The position numbers were made by a program, and so were the translations under genes. Below, piece by piece: positions 1 through 12,381 of a DNA stretch of 60,000 bases. The stretch covers positions 10,656,207 through 10,716,206 of the forward strand of contig OZ037767.1 in NCBI GenBank assembly GCA_964035545.1, written 5' to 3'. Source of the stretch: Bugula neritina. Lineage: Eukaryota > Bryozoa > Gymnolaemata > Cheilostomatida > Bugulidae. How positions within the stretch are numbered: position 1 is the first letter of the stretch; every line of letters begins with the position of its first letter. The notes under the pieces were generated by a model that was given only the letters and a program-made list of their open reading frames with translations, did not search any database and was not told where the DNA came from.

Positions 1-3000
1 AGTTTGGGCAGCTAGAGTTCTGTGTAGATAATATCAGAGAAGGGAGAAATTTTTGCTATACTATGTTAGTTGAGTTCTAATTAGTCTACAAATTATTTTT
101 CTTTTCAGTGAACTATTAATATATAATATGGTGTTAATGTTCAACAAGCACACATTGTCTGGTTCTATTCCTCACACAGTAGTATATATTTTATTTTGTG
201 CTCTAAATCTATTTGAAATTATAGAACTTATGAAACTGGTGATACGCCTGTGGTTTGCGGTTGAAAGATAATTAAGCTAAGCCATATGAACTTATTCAGT
301 ATAGTTCTAAGTGCATTTTAGTCTTTTTAGGGAACTGGCTGTTTAATGTGAGCCATAATAAATTTTATTATTATAATAGTTTTCTTAGTTTACCATTTGA
401 TCTCCACAATTTTTTGCGTCTTTTGTTGTTTGAAACCAGCTAATTATATTAAATGGCATAGACAATGATTACGCTAAACATAGTGTGATTAGAGTTTATT
501 AAAACTTTGGAGATGTTAGTCACATGACCCTAAACGAGTAGAGCCTGCCAATGTCGTACCAATTGTGGATGCTACTCATCCACAATTGTTAATCGCCTGA
601 ACGCTACCTGCTTGTCATTGGGGTAATAGTTTACCTTTATGACATGGGCCTCCTGCTTGATTGCATTCATTTCTAAACATTCAATTTCTAGAAAGGTCTT
701 TGACTACAGTACAGCTACAGATATACTAACCTCTATGCTTTGTGTTGGAACTGTAAGTTACTGCCACAACCAGTGAAAAATTAGGTAATTAACTATGTTG
801 GATATATAATCATACGGCATGCTAACATTAACAGCATAATCTCAGTATGTCCTAAGATAAGAATATTAATCCTGTTTAGCTATTACTTCTTAAAATATTC
901 TACTTAGTTGCTTTTTTGCACAAATTTGTCATATTCAAATATTTCATACCTATAGTGAATTGTTGAAAAAAAATTGGTATATAAGTGCTTAGTATTTAAG
1001 AAACCTGATGACTAATAAAACCTTATCAGCTAAATATGTATTACGTTTATGTTGAAAATTTCAAAGTTTGCTCTGAATAAATAAAGATTAATTACATCAG
1101 TTACGGAGTTACCGCATAATTGAAAACCATGTAGTAATGATGAAACATAAAACAATACATAATACCTGTCATTAAAATAAAGGTGTGTAATGAAAACTAT
1201 ATCTAATGTAATTTTAATGCTGGTTTGAAATGCATTGTCATATAAGTACTTCTGAATTGCTTCAAGACATGAAATCGAAATATTTCTCAATAACTCCAAA
1301 CACATATCTGTAAGAGAGTGTACGTGACCACATCCATTCTACGCATGACAAGGTCATTTTGTGGAACTGCTTTCGCTAGCTTTTTGACGGCACTAGATTG
1401 CCTCACATCGTTTTAGTCGTCACGGCAACTTCGAATCATCTGTTATGATAGAAATAATACAAGTGTGCTTGTAAAAGCATGACATAAGTTGTGTTTACAA
1501 ATAAGATGGGTAATAGAGACTAATAGTTATAAAACTTGGTGGTGAAAAAATTGGTCTAAATCTAATTCTGGAGGATAAAACAATAATTGGTACGTAGGTA
1601 CTAAACTCTTGTATTTTGGCTATTTCTATATCCAGTGACCTTAAGGCAATATCAATTCTTTCTGAACGAATTCTACTAAATCCTTGAAGAGTTGCCAAAT
1701 GGTTAATTGCCAGCTCATAATTATTTTTAGCTACAAACCGGCTAAGTTATTTAACTTTTATCTTGATTAAACTTTTGTATACACTTACAATAGTAAACTC
1801 TTTATTGTTTTATATTCACCTTTACAATTACTATATTTTTATGCTGCACAAATGTTCCTGCAATTACTGTAGATCAATGAGCAACAGCAGTGTATATATA
1901 TACTTTACTATTTTTATCAGCAGGGCTACAAATTTGTAGCTGATGTAGAAGCTTGCAGGGAAGGTTTTTAGTTTTTGACAGGAAAACTAAATTTCTTGCA
2001 TTAGTCTAAAAAGGAGGAAACACTGCTTTAGCGAAAAATGAAAGGCCATTTTAATGTTGATATTATATCCAATAAACTATGTAGTGTTGAGTTTACCCAG
2101 TGGCCTCCACAGTGTAATGGTAGCACACTTGCTTGCAAGCCAGAGGACTCAGGTTCAATTATTTTACCAACTAAACAAAGAGTCTTTAACTAAGATATAA
2201 CATAGGTCCTGCAAAAGGTTAAACGTTGTTCAAATTTGAACTCTTGATAGCGATGACAGCAGCAACACACTTGGCAGGAATAACTGAAATATAAGCAACA
2301 CTTAGCTGCCCATTTCTTTTTTTTCAAGTTATAAAATAGATTAAGAAGCTGCGTTTCTAGTGCACAGACAGAATAACAATGAGTACTTGACAGGTTAGGT
2401 CAAAGTTATCGTATTCAAAACATTGAAACCAAATCAATCAGACGAAAGGGCTACACAAGAAAGTTGAGCTTAATTGGTCATGGATGCAAGTCTTAAACAG
2501 CAATTAAATTAACAAACTCTATTGGCTAGACCAGATGACTAACGTTTCACTTCGTTCTAGTAAGTTCTATTGTCCAGCACTCCTTTCTAAAAAACTTTCT
2601 AGGTTTTGTTCAACAATTCCAAGCATTAAAATGTACATCAAGCAAAATATTGTAAATAGATGAAACAGAGTGCTTAATATGAAGTTTTACCAACCTGCAG
2701 AAAAAATATATATAATGTAATCAACTATGCTTTAACAATAATATATTAACTTATATAAAAAAATATAGAAAGTACAAGAACTGCTGAGTAGAGGCGGGCT
2801 GCTAAATAAAGGGCTCTGAGTCTATGGTTTGGGATTCCAATGACTGGCTAACAGTTTTACTTGGATACATTCATAAACCTTATATGTGTATACATATATG
2901 ATATAAAATAGGCTACTAGAAAGTAGAAAACATGCAGTAGCCTACTAGACTTTGTAATAAGCTACTTTAGTCGGTCTTTCGGCGTTGATAGTCTAGTCGG

Positions 3001-4190
3001 GTGTCATGGGGATGAAAGCTGATGCCTTTTTATTGTAAAAAAGATAAACATCATCTTTTCATATTATGCCTATTGAGTATGCAATTTTAATTTAAAGTTA
3101 ATCCCTCAAACAGATGAATCATAAGTTATAAAACTCTCAGTCACCTGCAAGTATGTGGTGGCCATATGCAATTGCCAAAGTGACACGTGTTAGCTGGCAT
3201 TATGTTAATGTCATGCTTTGAGTGGGAGTTCAAAAATTGCCACAATTATTAATAAGTTGGAACCTTGAACAAGATTTCAAGGAGAAATTTTAGTCATTCA
3301 AAGAAACTAACATTCTGTGAATGTAACTAACTTTGAGTAGTTATAGTTTGAGCTTTGTGGCATGCGCGTTGTGCGCTGTGAATTGTTTGCTGAATGTTAT
3401 GCGTGTTCTCGCGTGTGTATCCGTATTAATGAAGAGAGAGAGCTAAAGCTAGAAATATTATTTCTGTTTATTAGTTTACATGCAATCTTCAAGTGGCTAG
3501 AGTATGTATCTACAAATAAGCTAGTCGCACATTATGATTTCTGCAACAGCTTCATACAGCCTGCATAATAAGCATAACTTAAACAGTATCAATCAATCTA
3601 ATTTGAATACTAGTACAGCTTATATGAACATGATAAATTAATAGAGACCAAATTTTAAAGCAAAAGTTACAAAATGTGCTAAATTTGGTGTTGAAAGGTT
3701 TTCTTTCACTCAAGTCATGTTTCAGCGTCATATTTTTAATAACTAAATAAAACATTTATACAAACTAGATAAAAAGTCAAAAGCTAAAAATTAAGCCATT
3801 TTCAGTTCCTGATAAATCACCAACAACAGATGCATAGTTCAAGTATTTACAATTTTGTGGAATGAATATATCATATATGTAAATAAATTATTATTTCACG
3901 TAGCAACAAACTGAAATATGAATATTTGTTTGTCTTAGTACTTCTGTTCACTGATGTACATCAGCAAATCAGAAACAATGAACACTATACGTCACTATTT
4001 TGATTTTTGTCATCTGCAATGGTTGTTGATTTATCAAATATTCCTTTGCTCATCACCTTTCATCAACAGTGGGCAGTTGTTCTGAAATAACATTCTCCAG
4101 TTGCCATGGCAACGCCATGATGAAAGTTCCGAAGACATTAGAAACTTCTGCTATGTGAGCATTATTGGTTCATGATTGGACTTATGAAAT
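1..4190. other. Gene-poor A+T-rich stretch
   Basis: No convincing exon was found on either strand. The longest open frames are short, have no recognisable domain and are interrupted in ways typical of A+T-rich intergenic DNA. The stretch holds a partial tRNA-like element near 2.1 kb and a perfect 11-bp inverted repeat (561-571 with 577-587, five-base loop). Otherwise I see nothing structured. Confidence 0.6.
2098..2163 (+). repeat. tRNA-like element, partial
   Basis: It has an A-box-like GTGTAATGGTAGCA, an anticodon-arm-like CTTGCTTGCAAGCC and a B-box-like GGTTCAATT in tRNA order and spacing. The acceptor stem is not preserved. It closely resembles the element at 8.76 kb, including the central TTGCAAGCC block, so a decayed tRNA-derived repeat is more likely than a working tRNA. 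Confidence 0.5.
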
Positions 4191-4223
4191 AGTTTGCAGA
4201 AGCTTAGCACTTTATATCTGCAG

Positions 4224-4231
4224 TATATAAG
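4224..4231 (+). promoter_or_regulatory. TATA box of MGYLA gene 1
   Basis: TATATAAG lies 107 bp upstream of the candidate start codon at 4338. The other two MGYLA genes have a TATA box at 91-101 bp from their ATG, and gene 3 has the identical octamer. Two reversed CCAAT motifs (ATTGGT and GATTGG, about 4165-4180) lie 40-60 bp further upstream. A 5'UTR of roughly 75-80 nt is implied. Confidence 0.5.
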
Positions 4232-4337
4232 CATGAAAACTGGAAGAATCTGGCAGTTTATACTTTGTCTGTATTAAAATAAAGTGGGTAAAATTTAACA
4301 GCTGTATTTCAATAATATTATTAATTCTTGATTGGCA

Positions 4338-5476
4338 ATGGGTTATTTAGCACGGGAATCTTCGATGGATACTCTGTTTCATAATTTATCGAATTTCGAT
4401 ATTTGCCACGAGAGAAACATCTGTTTACAGTATGTATAGTTAACTGTATTATCATATTATAATAATTTAATTTGTTACCATACAGTGTATATTAATTTGA
4501 GCTATCACATATTCAAAACTTTATCTGAACATAAATGAAGCAGTAAAAGCTCAAGTAAATCTAAATCTATTTGTTACAATTAAAAATGTCAGAATGGTAA
4601 TTATATATCAAAGTAATTGTTGATCTGTGTCATCTTTGTATTTGTGCGTTTCATAAATTTTTATGTCTTTTTTAGTCAGATTTTGGTTGTCAGCAAAGAT
4701 GACACAAAGTTGTATAAAACAGATTGCGTTCCAGTTTTGTTTCAGGTGAGTTGTTAACCACAGCATTGCTTCAACTTATCGACATCAATGTGAAGTTTAG
4801 AAATAAATGGAAAAAAATTGCATAAGCAGTGCTAAAACGTACAACCATTCAAACAAAACAGATGTTTTTATCATTTTACTTTGGCTTCAATTCATATGTA
4901 ACTCCACAAAGCACACATATAGTGCAAGCTATATGCTTGTCATATATTTAAACACCATTTAAAATAGAGAAATTTTTCTTTCAAGGCTCAAAACTAATAT
5001 TGCATGATGAAAGCAACTTGAAACAATTTATTTTTAAAGAAAAATTGCAAATTGATAAAATCATGCTTTCTAAAGGTCAGTATTTTATCTCTTTTATACC
5101 ACTTATAGCGCTATTATTTTGAGTACTGTACTCCTACCCGTTGTACACAAAATGCTGGATCTATTCATAATTATTCTATATTCTCAGCAATGTCTGTGTT
5201 GGATTGTTGGTTATTTTTCTGGCATATAATCTGTGATTACCATATGCCATATGAGACAGTTGTTTTTATACACACAGATGTCATTTTCCTAGTAAAGTAA
5301 CCAACGTTGACTTGTGCGCTGTTGTTTTCCCTTTAAAACTCGCCTAATATTTTGACTTTAGAAAGTGCATCACTCCTTTTAAATTTACAATACATGTAAT
5401 ACAAATAATCAAATATGTTATGTTTTAGGCTACCTTTCCACAATTAATGGCACACCATGAAATACTTGGAAAGTAG
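4338..5476 (+). CDS. MGYLA-family small protein 1 (unknown function)
   Basis: The model has three exons: 4338-4429, 4676-4745 and 5429-5476. It encodes about 69 residues. Exon 1 begins MGYLARESSMDTLF and ends at an ACA|GTATGT donor with two bases of a codon used. Exon 2 follows TTTTTTAG, is open throughout (includes VVSKDDTKLYK) and ends in phase 0 at CAG|GTGAGT. Exon 3 follows TGTTTTAG, runs 15 codons and stops at TAG. A poly(A) signal AATAAA is at 5805-5810. There is no signal peptide, membrane segment or domain I recognise. The start is supported by a TATA box 107 bp upstream and by two relatives in the window with the same first five or six residues and the same exon 1 phase. Exon 3 overlaps a 47-bp tandem repeat. 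The function is unknown; without transcript data the splice joins are inference. Confidence 0.5.
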
Positions 5477-5562
5477 CATTGGAACTACACTTGATGGTAT
5501 ATCGTGAAGTATTAAGAAAGTAGCGTTGGATTCCCATTCGATGGCACACCATGAAAATAACA
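5447..5562 (+). repeat. 47-bp tandem repeat, about 2.4 copies
   Basis: Copies begin at 5447, 5494 and 5541 with ATGGCACACCATGAA, ATGGTATATCGTGAAG and ATGGCACACCATGAA. Two share the GAAAGTAGC(A/G)TTGGA core. The first copy supplies the last codons and stop of MGYLA gene 1 in the model, so coding sequence and repeat overlap. Confidence 0.7.
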
Positions 5563-6029
5563 TGGTGGGGATAATCACCTAAATACATTCAGAAAGCTTA
5601 GGGGTGACTTTTGAATTATTTAAATAATTATTTTCTATGATATTGTTTTGTATCAATAACTTGACTGTACATTGTATATGTATTTGTAACTTATATTGGA
5701 AACTTAAACAAGATCTAAATAATTTATTAGCTATATATATATGTTGTATAACACTTCTTGTACATTACACGATATTCCGTCCATTATGAAAGCTGTAAGT
5801 AAAGAATAAAAGCCTTGTGATTTACTGATGTTTTCTTTCACAGATAATAAAGGAATGAACATACTAATCATCATTATATTAATTATTCATTTTTCAGAAA
5901 TATAAAAAATATGACTGCCATGAAGCTAAGAAATGCAAATTTTAGAATTAGTTGTATTAAAGTTTAAATTTAGTATTATTCCTTCTTTAAATATATAAAC
6001 AGCTTTTCACTCTAAAACCTATATAAGAA

Positions 6030-6127
6030 ACTAGCAGCTGCAACTTGCAACTGCAACTAACAATTGCTACTAGCAACTGCAACTAGCAACTGCAACTAGC
6101 AACTGCAACCAGCAACTGCAACTAACA
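6030..6127. repeat. 13-bp tandem repeat CTAGCAACTGCAA
   Basis: About seven degenerate copies of a 13-bp unit built on (C/A)AACTGCAACTAGC. Its complement (GTTGCTAG) resembles the words making up the 12.4-13.25 kb satellite. Confidence 0.7.
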
Positions 6128-6185
6128 ATACTAAGTTGCAAAATATTGCTACAATTTCAAATATACCATGAGACTGCAGTAATGA

Positions 6186-6404
6186 CGGAGCAGCCGTGGT
6201 CTAGGAGTTAGAGTGCTTGCCTAGTAATCACAAAGTCGTGGGTTTGAACCCGACAAAGGCCATTGGTGATGTTAGGAAGAGCATGCAGCTATAATTGCTT
6301 CTGTGCCCCATTTGAATAAGTCCTTATCCTGATTTAACAAAAAAACCCTTTTCATCAGGGGTTTTCTCACAGGGATGGTGACTATAAACTCTCTGTGAGT
6401 TTTT
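6186..6404 (+). mobile_element. tRNA-derived SINE, copy A
   Basis: The head carries a pol III A box TGGTCTAGGAG that fits TRGYNNARNNG and a B box GGTTTGAACCC. A shared body follows (AAAGGCCATTGGTGATGT, TAGGAAGAGCAT), then a hairpin-like AACCCTTTTCATCAGGGGTT and the end GACTATAAACTC. The same order occurs at 14.8-15.05, 46.1, 52.3 and 54.7 kb. It has no coding capacity. Confidence 0.85.
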
Positions 6405-7250
6405 ATAAGACTGCAGTAATGGTATAACGTGAATGGAGTTTACAGTATGGAAGAGGGCAAAATTTAGGAGGAAAGTTTGAAAATTAATAATTTTAATTAG
6501 TTTGAAAGGCAGATATAAATCAGCATCTGACATATAATGAAGATTAAGTATACATCCGGTGAGTCAGATGACAAGGTGTAACACAGTACTCATACGTTTG
6601 TCTAGTTTTTGGGTGGAAGTTCTAATACACAATACACACGACGTAACTCAATTCCTTTTTACACAGGATTGTCATTATAGATGTCCTTGTTTGAGTGTAC
6701 AGCTGTTGTCTGTCATGAATTGTAAGCCATGATGCAGGTGTATATTCTATAAATAGATTTATGAGTTCAGATTGTTGCCTGTTTTAAACGCAAAGTGGGA
6801 GGGATTTTACTATCTATGTGTCACTCTATTCATGAAACCCATTCAATGTTTAGAAAAGACGATATGTGATGAGTGAACAATAAATTAGTGTTACATGTAG
6901 CAGGCAAGATTAAACAGATATGAAAAATAATGACGATGCGCATTCATGCAATATTATATAAAAAATTTTAAACGTGTTTTAGAAAGCATATTATGATATT
7001 CGAAGTAGTCAAATATATTGCAAGGCAGTGCGGGTATTCATTTAATCATATAACCATGCTCCACGAGTTGTTGTGGCTAAGATTATTAACTACCCTACTA
7101 TACATGGTTCTTATATCAGAGTTCTTCCAGTTTTCTCAATTTCAGCGATATTGAGTATTTTTATTCAAAATATTGTTTTCTGTTGATACAAATAGTCACA
7201 TAATCAGCATATAATTTCAAGCTCAGGTAATCATGACCGTAAAATATTTT

Positions 7251-7327
7251 CCCCGACTAGGGCTCGAACCCCAGACCTCTAAGATTGCAGGCTAGCCTGC
7301 TAACTATTTCACCACCAGGCTATCGGG
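7251..7327 (-). repeat. tRNA-like sequence
   Basis: On the minus strand CCCGATAGCC starts the unit. A D-arm-like GGTGGTGAAATAGTTAGCA, an anticodon-like CCTGCAATC (GCA possible) and a good T arm GGGGTTCGAGCCC follow, ending TAGTCGGGG. The outer CCCGA/TCGGG can pair, so this is the most tRNA-like of the elements. The anticodon stem is imperfect, so a tRNA-derived repeat or pseudogene is favoured over a working tRNA-Cys. Confidence 0.5.
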
Positions 7328-8760
7328 TAATTTCCACACTATATTAACTCTTATAAGCCCGTCTTTTTCACACCACAATATCATGTCAGCTGTAAGGTGA
7401 CACTAAAATTTTGGTTCACACTGCACGATTTAGTTTCAAAATGTTGCATGGTATGAAATACCATAAAATGTTGCAATTTTGCAGCGAAGAATATATAAAA
7501 TAGTTTGGGGTAATTATAATGACAAGTATAAAGTGTTACTATATAAGATTGATGAATTAAGAATTGGGTTTCCAGGTGAATTAGTAACCGTAGTTCCTTA
7601 AACAAGCCGATATTATTGTACAGCTGTATTAAATCAAGGAAATAATAAAATGGTGGTATCTTTAGCCTGTGAAATAATAACTACTTATTGATTTCCCGAA
7701 AACTATAGCCCATGTCATGTTGCAAATTATGAGCCAATACAGCTATAAACTTGCAGCCGAAACTTCACTTTGGTTCCAAGGTTTATCTAAGCTTAAATAC
7801 ACTCTTTTTTTCTTGCTACTCCTGCTTCTGTATCAGTAGTCATTGTTCATCTACCATAAATTAAATTCCATAATCCTTACAATATCCACACAACCATCAT
7901 GTGGTTTACATCAATGAGATGATTAATAATGTTTTAAAGATCTCCACTTGGTGGTATGAATTTTTATAATTGCAGTAGAAAATGAAGGATTAGGTAAGAT
8001 TATGGTATAGCAAAGAAGATCAACACAAACGGCTAGGTGACAAAAGCCTTCCCACCCAAGAAGAGTTGATTGATTTAGTAAAATAGCCTATTACAACACA
8101 ATTAGAAGTATCCAGAAAATGCTCAACTATTTTTTATGGTTTTTACACCCTGAGAACTCTATAACATCATATTATAGAACGTATGCAAGTTGCTGGAGTG
8201 AGTGTGAGTAAATAGGACTAGCTGGTTAGAGTAAGTAAACTGACCTGGCCACAGAAAGCTATACTAATGTAGCTGCAAGTTTAATCTTCAAATTTGGGTC
8301 ATATAAAATAATCCCGGCCTTTTAAAAACAACTTGTCTTCTTCAATTATAATTGGTGTACATATATTTATAGTCTCATGCATTCTATAATTAAGGAGCAT
8401 TTGAATATAACCGAATCAGTTGAAATTTATGAAAAGTTGCATATATATCAAGTTTAGTACAAAATTATGATTTACATAATTTGAACATTCTTTACTGGCT
8501 TTTTTAGCTTAGTGAGTTTCCATTCAAATTTCAAAACCTAAAGCAAACATTAACTATATTAGAAAAACTATTACATAAAGAAACATCCATTGCACAATAT
8601 TGTTTAGCAGGGTAAACTTTGTAATCAAAATGAGTATAGAGAATTATCTAGATTTATTTATAAATATATTTTAAGAGGTTAGGGGTGCCTGAAGACTGAA
8701 TGAGTAGTAGAGGGCCAGAAGGGTTCTAGAGAACTGGGTGGAATGTAGTGTTGAGAATAC

Positions 8761-8836
8761 CCAGTAGCTCATGTGGTGCAATGGTTAGCATGCCAGTTTG
8801 CAAGCCGGAGGTCTCTAGTTCAAATCCCGGCTAATA
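8761..8836 (+). repeat. tRNA-like sequence
   Basis: It has TAGCTCATGTGGTGCAATGG, then TTAGCATGCCAGTTTGCAAG and a B box AGTTCAAATCCCGG, in tRNA spacing. It shares its central block with the partial element at 2.1 kb. The acceptor stem does not close, so a dispersed tRNA-derived repeat is most likely. Confidence 0.5.
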
Positions 8837-10929
8837 TTTAAAAAAAAACTTGGCAGTGCCATGCAGAGAATTTCCATTGTTGTAAAATGGGTTGTACAGC
8901 TCAACTGTAAAAACATATTCATGTTTGCATTCCTTTGACAAGATTGATTGTGATTTAATTTTATGCACGTGACAGAGTGTTCAGCCTAAAGTGAGCATAG
9001 AGATATTCTGAGTATAAAGGCATTTCCTGGTTGTGAGAAAACAGATTCGTCATGTCATAGTATGGAATTTCTAGTTCAATGATTACAATTGGTCATTTGA
9101 TATTTATTGTTAGTCACCCTGTACCAGCTTGGTGAATTTATACAGGAAATATAAATAAAACTTTTACATAGTTTCCACTTTGTGCAAAAAGTATTACCAC
9201 AATATGGGCATTTTATGATCAAATCATAGGCTATAATGATCTGGCATAATTAGCATATCATATGTGATTTGTAACAAACATTTGAGGGGGATGCTGCATG
9301 AATCATTTATTTGTGGATAAACCTTTTAATCAGGAAACATATAATACGGTTTTTATGATGGAGTAATATATTAGATGTTCATATTTTTAAAAGTAATTAT
9401 TCATAAATTAACAAGTTGTGTAGATAGATGGTTTGGCCAGTCATCATTGCTATATAATCTAAATCTTTGGTCCACCAACATAATTTAACAACTTGTTAAA
9501 TCTGGGTGACTTAGCATATCTGTGATAAGCAGAAAAGGCAATGTTGAGGATGCTCTATGGATCTTTCAGCTTCATACTACTTTAGCATCTGGCTTGTAAT
9601 CAACCATACAAATATTCACAAGGTTCCAAGTCTAAGCTGTACCATGTATCCCACTTTCTGTTATTTTAGCAATTTATTTTTTTCCTAATTATCTGACTAT
9701 CTTCTCAGTCTTCTTTTCTTCCCAAATTTTCTTTCAATTATGTGCTCTCATAATTATGACTTTGATTGTATTTTTGACTGTCAGCATAATATCATTTCAA
9801 AATGAAGTCAAGAAAACAAGCTATAATATCATCTATATAACTCACATGCAGTGTAATTTTATCGAAAATTGCTGTTATAAAGCACTTTAGATCAAGTCTA
9901 TATGCACTCATTTTCTTGGCATAGTAGGCATATACAACCTAGCTGCTGTATATTGCCATATTGTTCTACTGTCACATTATATTGTAGTAATCATTTGTTC
10001 TCCAAACCGACGTGAATGAAATACGTTATTACACGCACTGAGAATTTTGAACATATATAATAGAAACAAAGACATCTGTTTACGTGGAACTCATTTTGTC
10101 TGTCAGAGCTATGATTAAAAGAAACGTGATATAATTATGAAGGTGTTGCCATTAATATCTTTTTGGCATCATCAGAAACACCTATAACTATCACAAGTGC
10201 TTAATCAAGTGAGTTTTGTGAATACAACTACACACTCACTATCACAGAAACTACAATTAGTTACGTAAAACTATGAAGTATTACGTACAACAAATATTAT
10301 AAACTAATTTTAAGTTTTACTAGATGCCTTGTATGAATAATCAAATTAGGAATGGCTAAATATGCTGGCATTAAATTCATTTTTCAGTAACGGATTGGTA
10401 GCTTATTATTTATTTTATATTAATGATTTTGAATTTGTAAAGCAAATTGTCCATGCATACTAATTACGTAAATATCGATGGCAAATTATTTTAAAACAGG
10501 CCATTTCAAAAACTGCAACAATGTATCACCCTCTCGCGTCAAGCGAGCCTGCTTAATAGACTGAAACTACCTGTCGTAAAGTAAAACATTGTGCAAACAT
10601 TATATGTCCGGTTTCAGTTCATGCTTGAGTGACTTTTCATGTTCATCACATTACCTGCTACTTTTGTCAAACAACACTAGACTGGTCAATTCACAGGAAG
10701 ATGTTGTAAGAGATTGTGTACAATTGCGTAGTCATGGCAACCAATGCTCGTAATGCAAAGAGTAATCCCGGAATGCGCATTAGGTGTATTAGTGTTTAAT
10801 ATCAGGAATAAACGCACTCAACGAATTAAATTATTTAATCATCTACTTTGTGAATAAAAAATAGAATTTTTCCGCAGGTGCTTACATCATTCCCGATTAC
10901 ATCACATAAGGAGAGCTACCTCTTTTTGC

Positions 10930-10937
10930 TATATAAA
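10930..10937 (+). promoter_or_regulatory. TATA box of MGYLA gene 2
   Basis: TATATAAA lies 101 bp upstream of the start codon at 11031. A forward CCAAT motif is at 10741-10745. The spacing matches the TATA boxes of the other two MGYLA genes. Confidence 0.5.
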
Positions 10938-11030
10938 GGCAGACCAAGACTAGAGAAAGCATGCACTGTTTGAACAGCCTTATTCAACACTTGTACTTCA
11001 GCAATAGCTAAGCAACTAAAACAGGTAGAC

Positions 11031-11972
11031 ATGGGATATTTAGCTAGAGGAGGTGAAATGGCAGAGCTTGATCATGAAAACGATCTCTTTTATTTATTTA
11101 CCAAACACCAGACAAGGTAAGATTTATGTGATGCTATATATAGATACTACAGAACAAAACAAATAGGAATATTTTCACCGAATTAAAAATGTAAATCAGG
11201 CATCTGGCAGTGGAATACGGATGTATTGTGGCATTGGAAGTGCTATGTAGCTTTTCCTAACTCCAGTGTTACAAAATATTTCCAGATATTTGAATTCCTG
11301 GCCAAAACTTTAAAATTGATGCACCCCTGGTTATCTGAAAACTACCATATCCTTGATCCTGCTAGTGTCCACCCTGTACATGCACGCACACTTAGCTGGA
11401 CAGGCTTAGTGCAAGCAAATTGGCATTATCTTTTTTAATTTTTCACCCAAGTAAAAAGTAAAAGGAAGTAAAAACCAGGTGCTTTGGCAAAAAATCAGCA
11501 AAACTTTGCCATACCCAGCAAATCGATCAAAAATCTGCACAAGCACAAATTAGAGAATAAAAGCTGTTAGGTGTACCATATTACTACCATTTTACATGTT
11601 ATAATGTCCTTAAATATGGTGTCTTGACGTAATAAACACAGTTGTGTTTCCCTTTGTGTGTTGTAATTGTTATATCATATCATTGTTATTATTATTAAAA
11701 TTATTATTATTATATCCTTGTATTGTTTTCCAGTGGAAGAGTGTCACATTTTGAGACCTGCTGGAATGGTTCCAGGCATACACTGGCTCCCTTTCCTACG
11801 ACTTACTCTGAGATGTGTTGCACTAACAGCACGGGTGAGTTCATATACTTCAATTAAAGGCTACACTTTCAACTAGTAAATATAAAGTTTTAGAGCTGTG
11901 TAAAATGTCTATCTTACAAAACTCTCATCTATATATTTTATAGGTAGGACAACTTCTATCACTCAGACGTAA
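11031..11972 (+). CDS. MGYLA-family small protein 2 (unknown function)
   Basis: Exon 1 (11031-11116) begins MGYLARGGEMAELDH and ends at a canonical CAAG|GTAAGA donor, again with two codon bases used. The best next exon is 11734-11834 (acceptor TTGTTTTCCAG, donor CGG|GTGAGT), followed by 11944-11972 after ATTTTATAG. Read in phase this gives about 71 residues ending ITQT, close to the 69 and 77 of its relatives. AATAAA follows at 12350-12355. One difficulty is that exons 2-3 are open for much longer in another frame (CHILRPAGMVP, then LLSLRRKSTRDEF), which cannot be joined to exon 1 at these splice sites. The 3' half is therefore uncertain. No domain was recognised. Confidence 0.35.
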
Positions 11973-12381
11973 AAGCACCAGAGATGAATTTAATAAGACA
12001 ATCTCCTTCTCAAATACTCTGCTCGACACCTTAATCTTTTTATACCATTACAGGTGTTTTGCAATGTTTTACTAACGTAATTGTTATAATTTAGAAAATT
12101 TTATAAAATATGATTATTGATATTATAGCAAAAGGGTTCCCGTCCAGATTCTGCCTCAAAATAATATAATTATATTTAATATTTAATTTTAAACTCTAAT
12201 TTATAACTTTTATAACATTTATGTTTTTCAACTAAACATCAAAATTTTTGTATAATGCTGTAATGCAATTATTAATTTTCCAAATTCTACAAACTCTGTC
12301 AATGCTATTATATTATATGATTTATATTCTTTTCAATATTGTTTAGCCTAATAAACCATTGCATTTCATAAACTAATATTG

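Larger units (their letters stand above)
5811..10680. other. Intergenic stretch with tRNA-derived repeats
   Basis: No coding exon was recognised. It holds a short CTAGCAACTGCAA tandem repeat near 6.03-6.13 kb, a full SINE at 6.19-6.40 kb and tRNA-like elements at 7.25 kb (-) and 8.76 kb (+). The remainder is unstructured A+T-rich DNA. Confidence 0.6.

Noticed and set aside
7251-7327. Functional tRNA-Cys gene
   Set aside because: T arm and outer stem are good, but the anticodon stem is not complementary, and similar elements recur; kept as a tRNA-like repeat.
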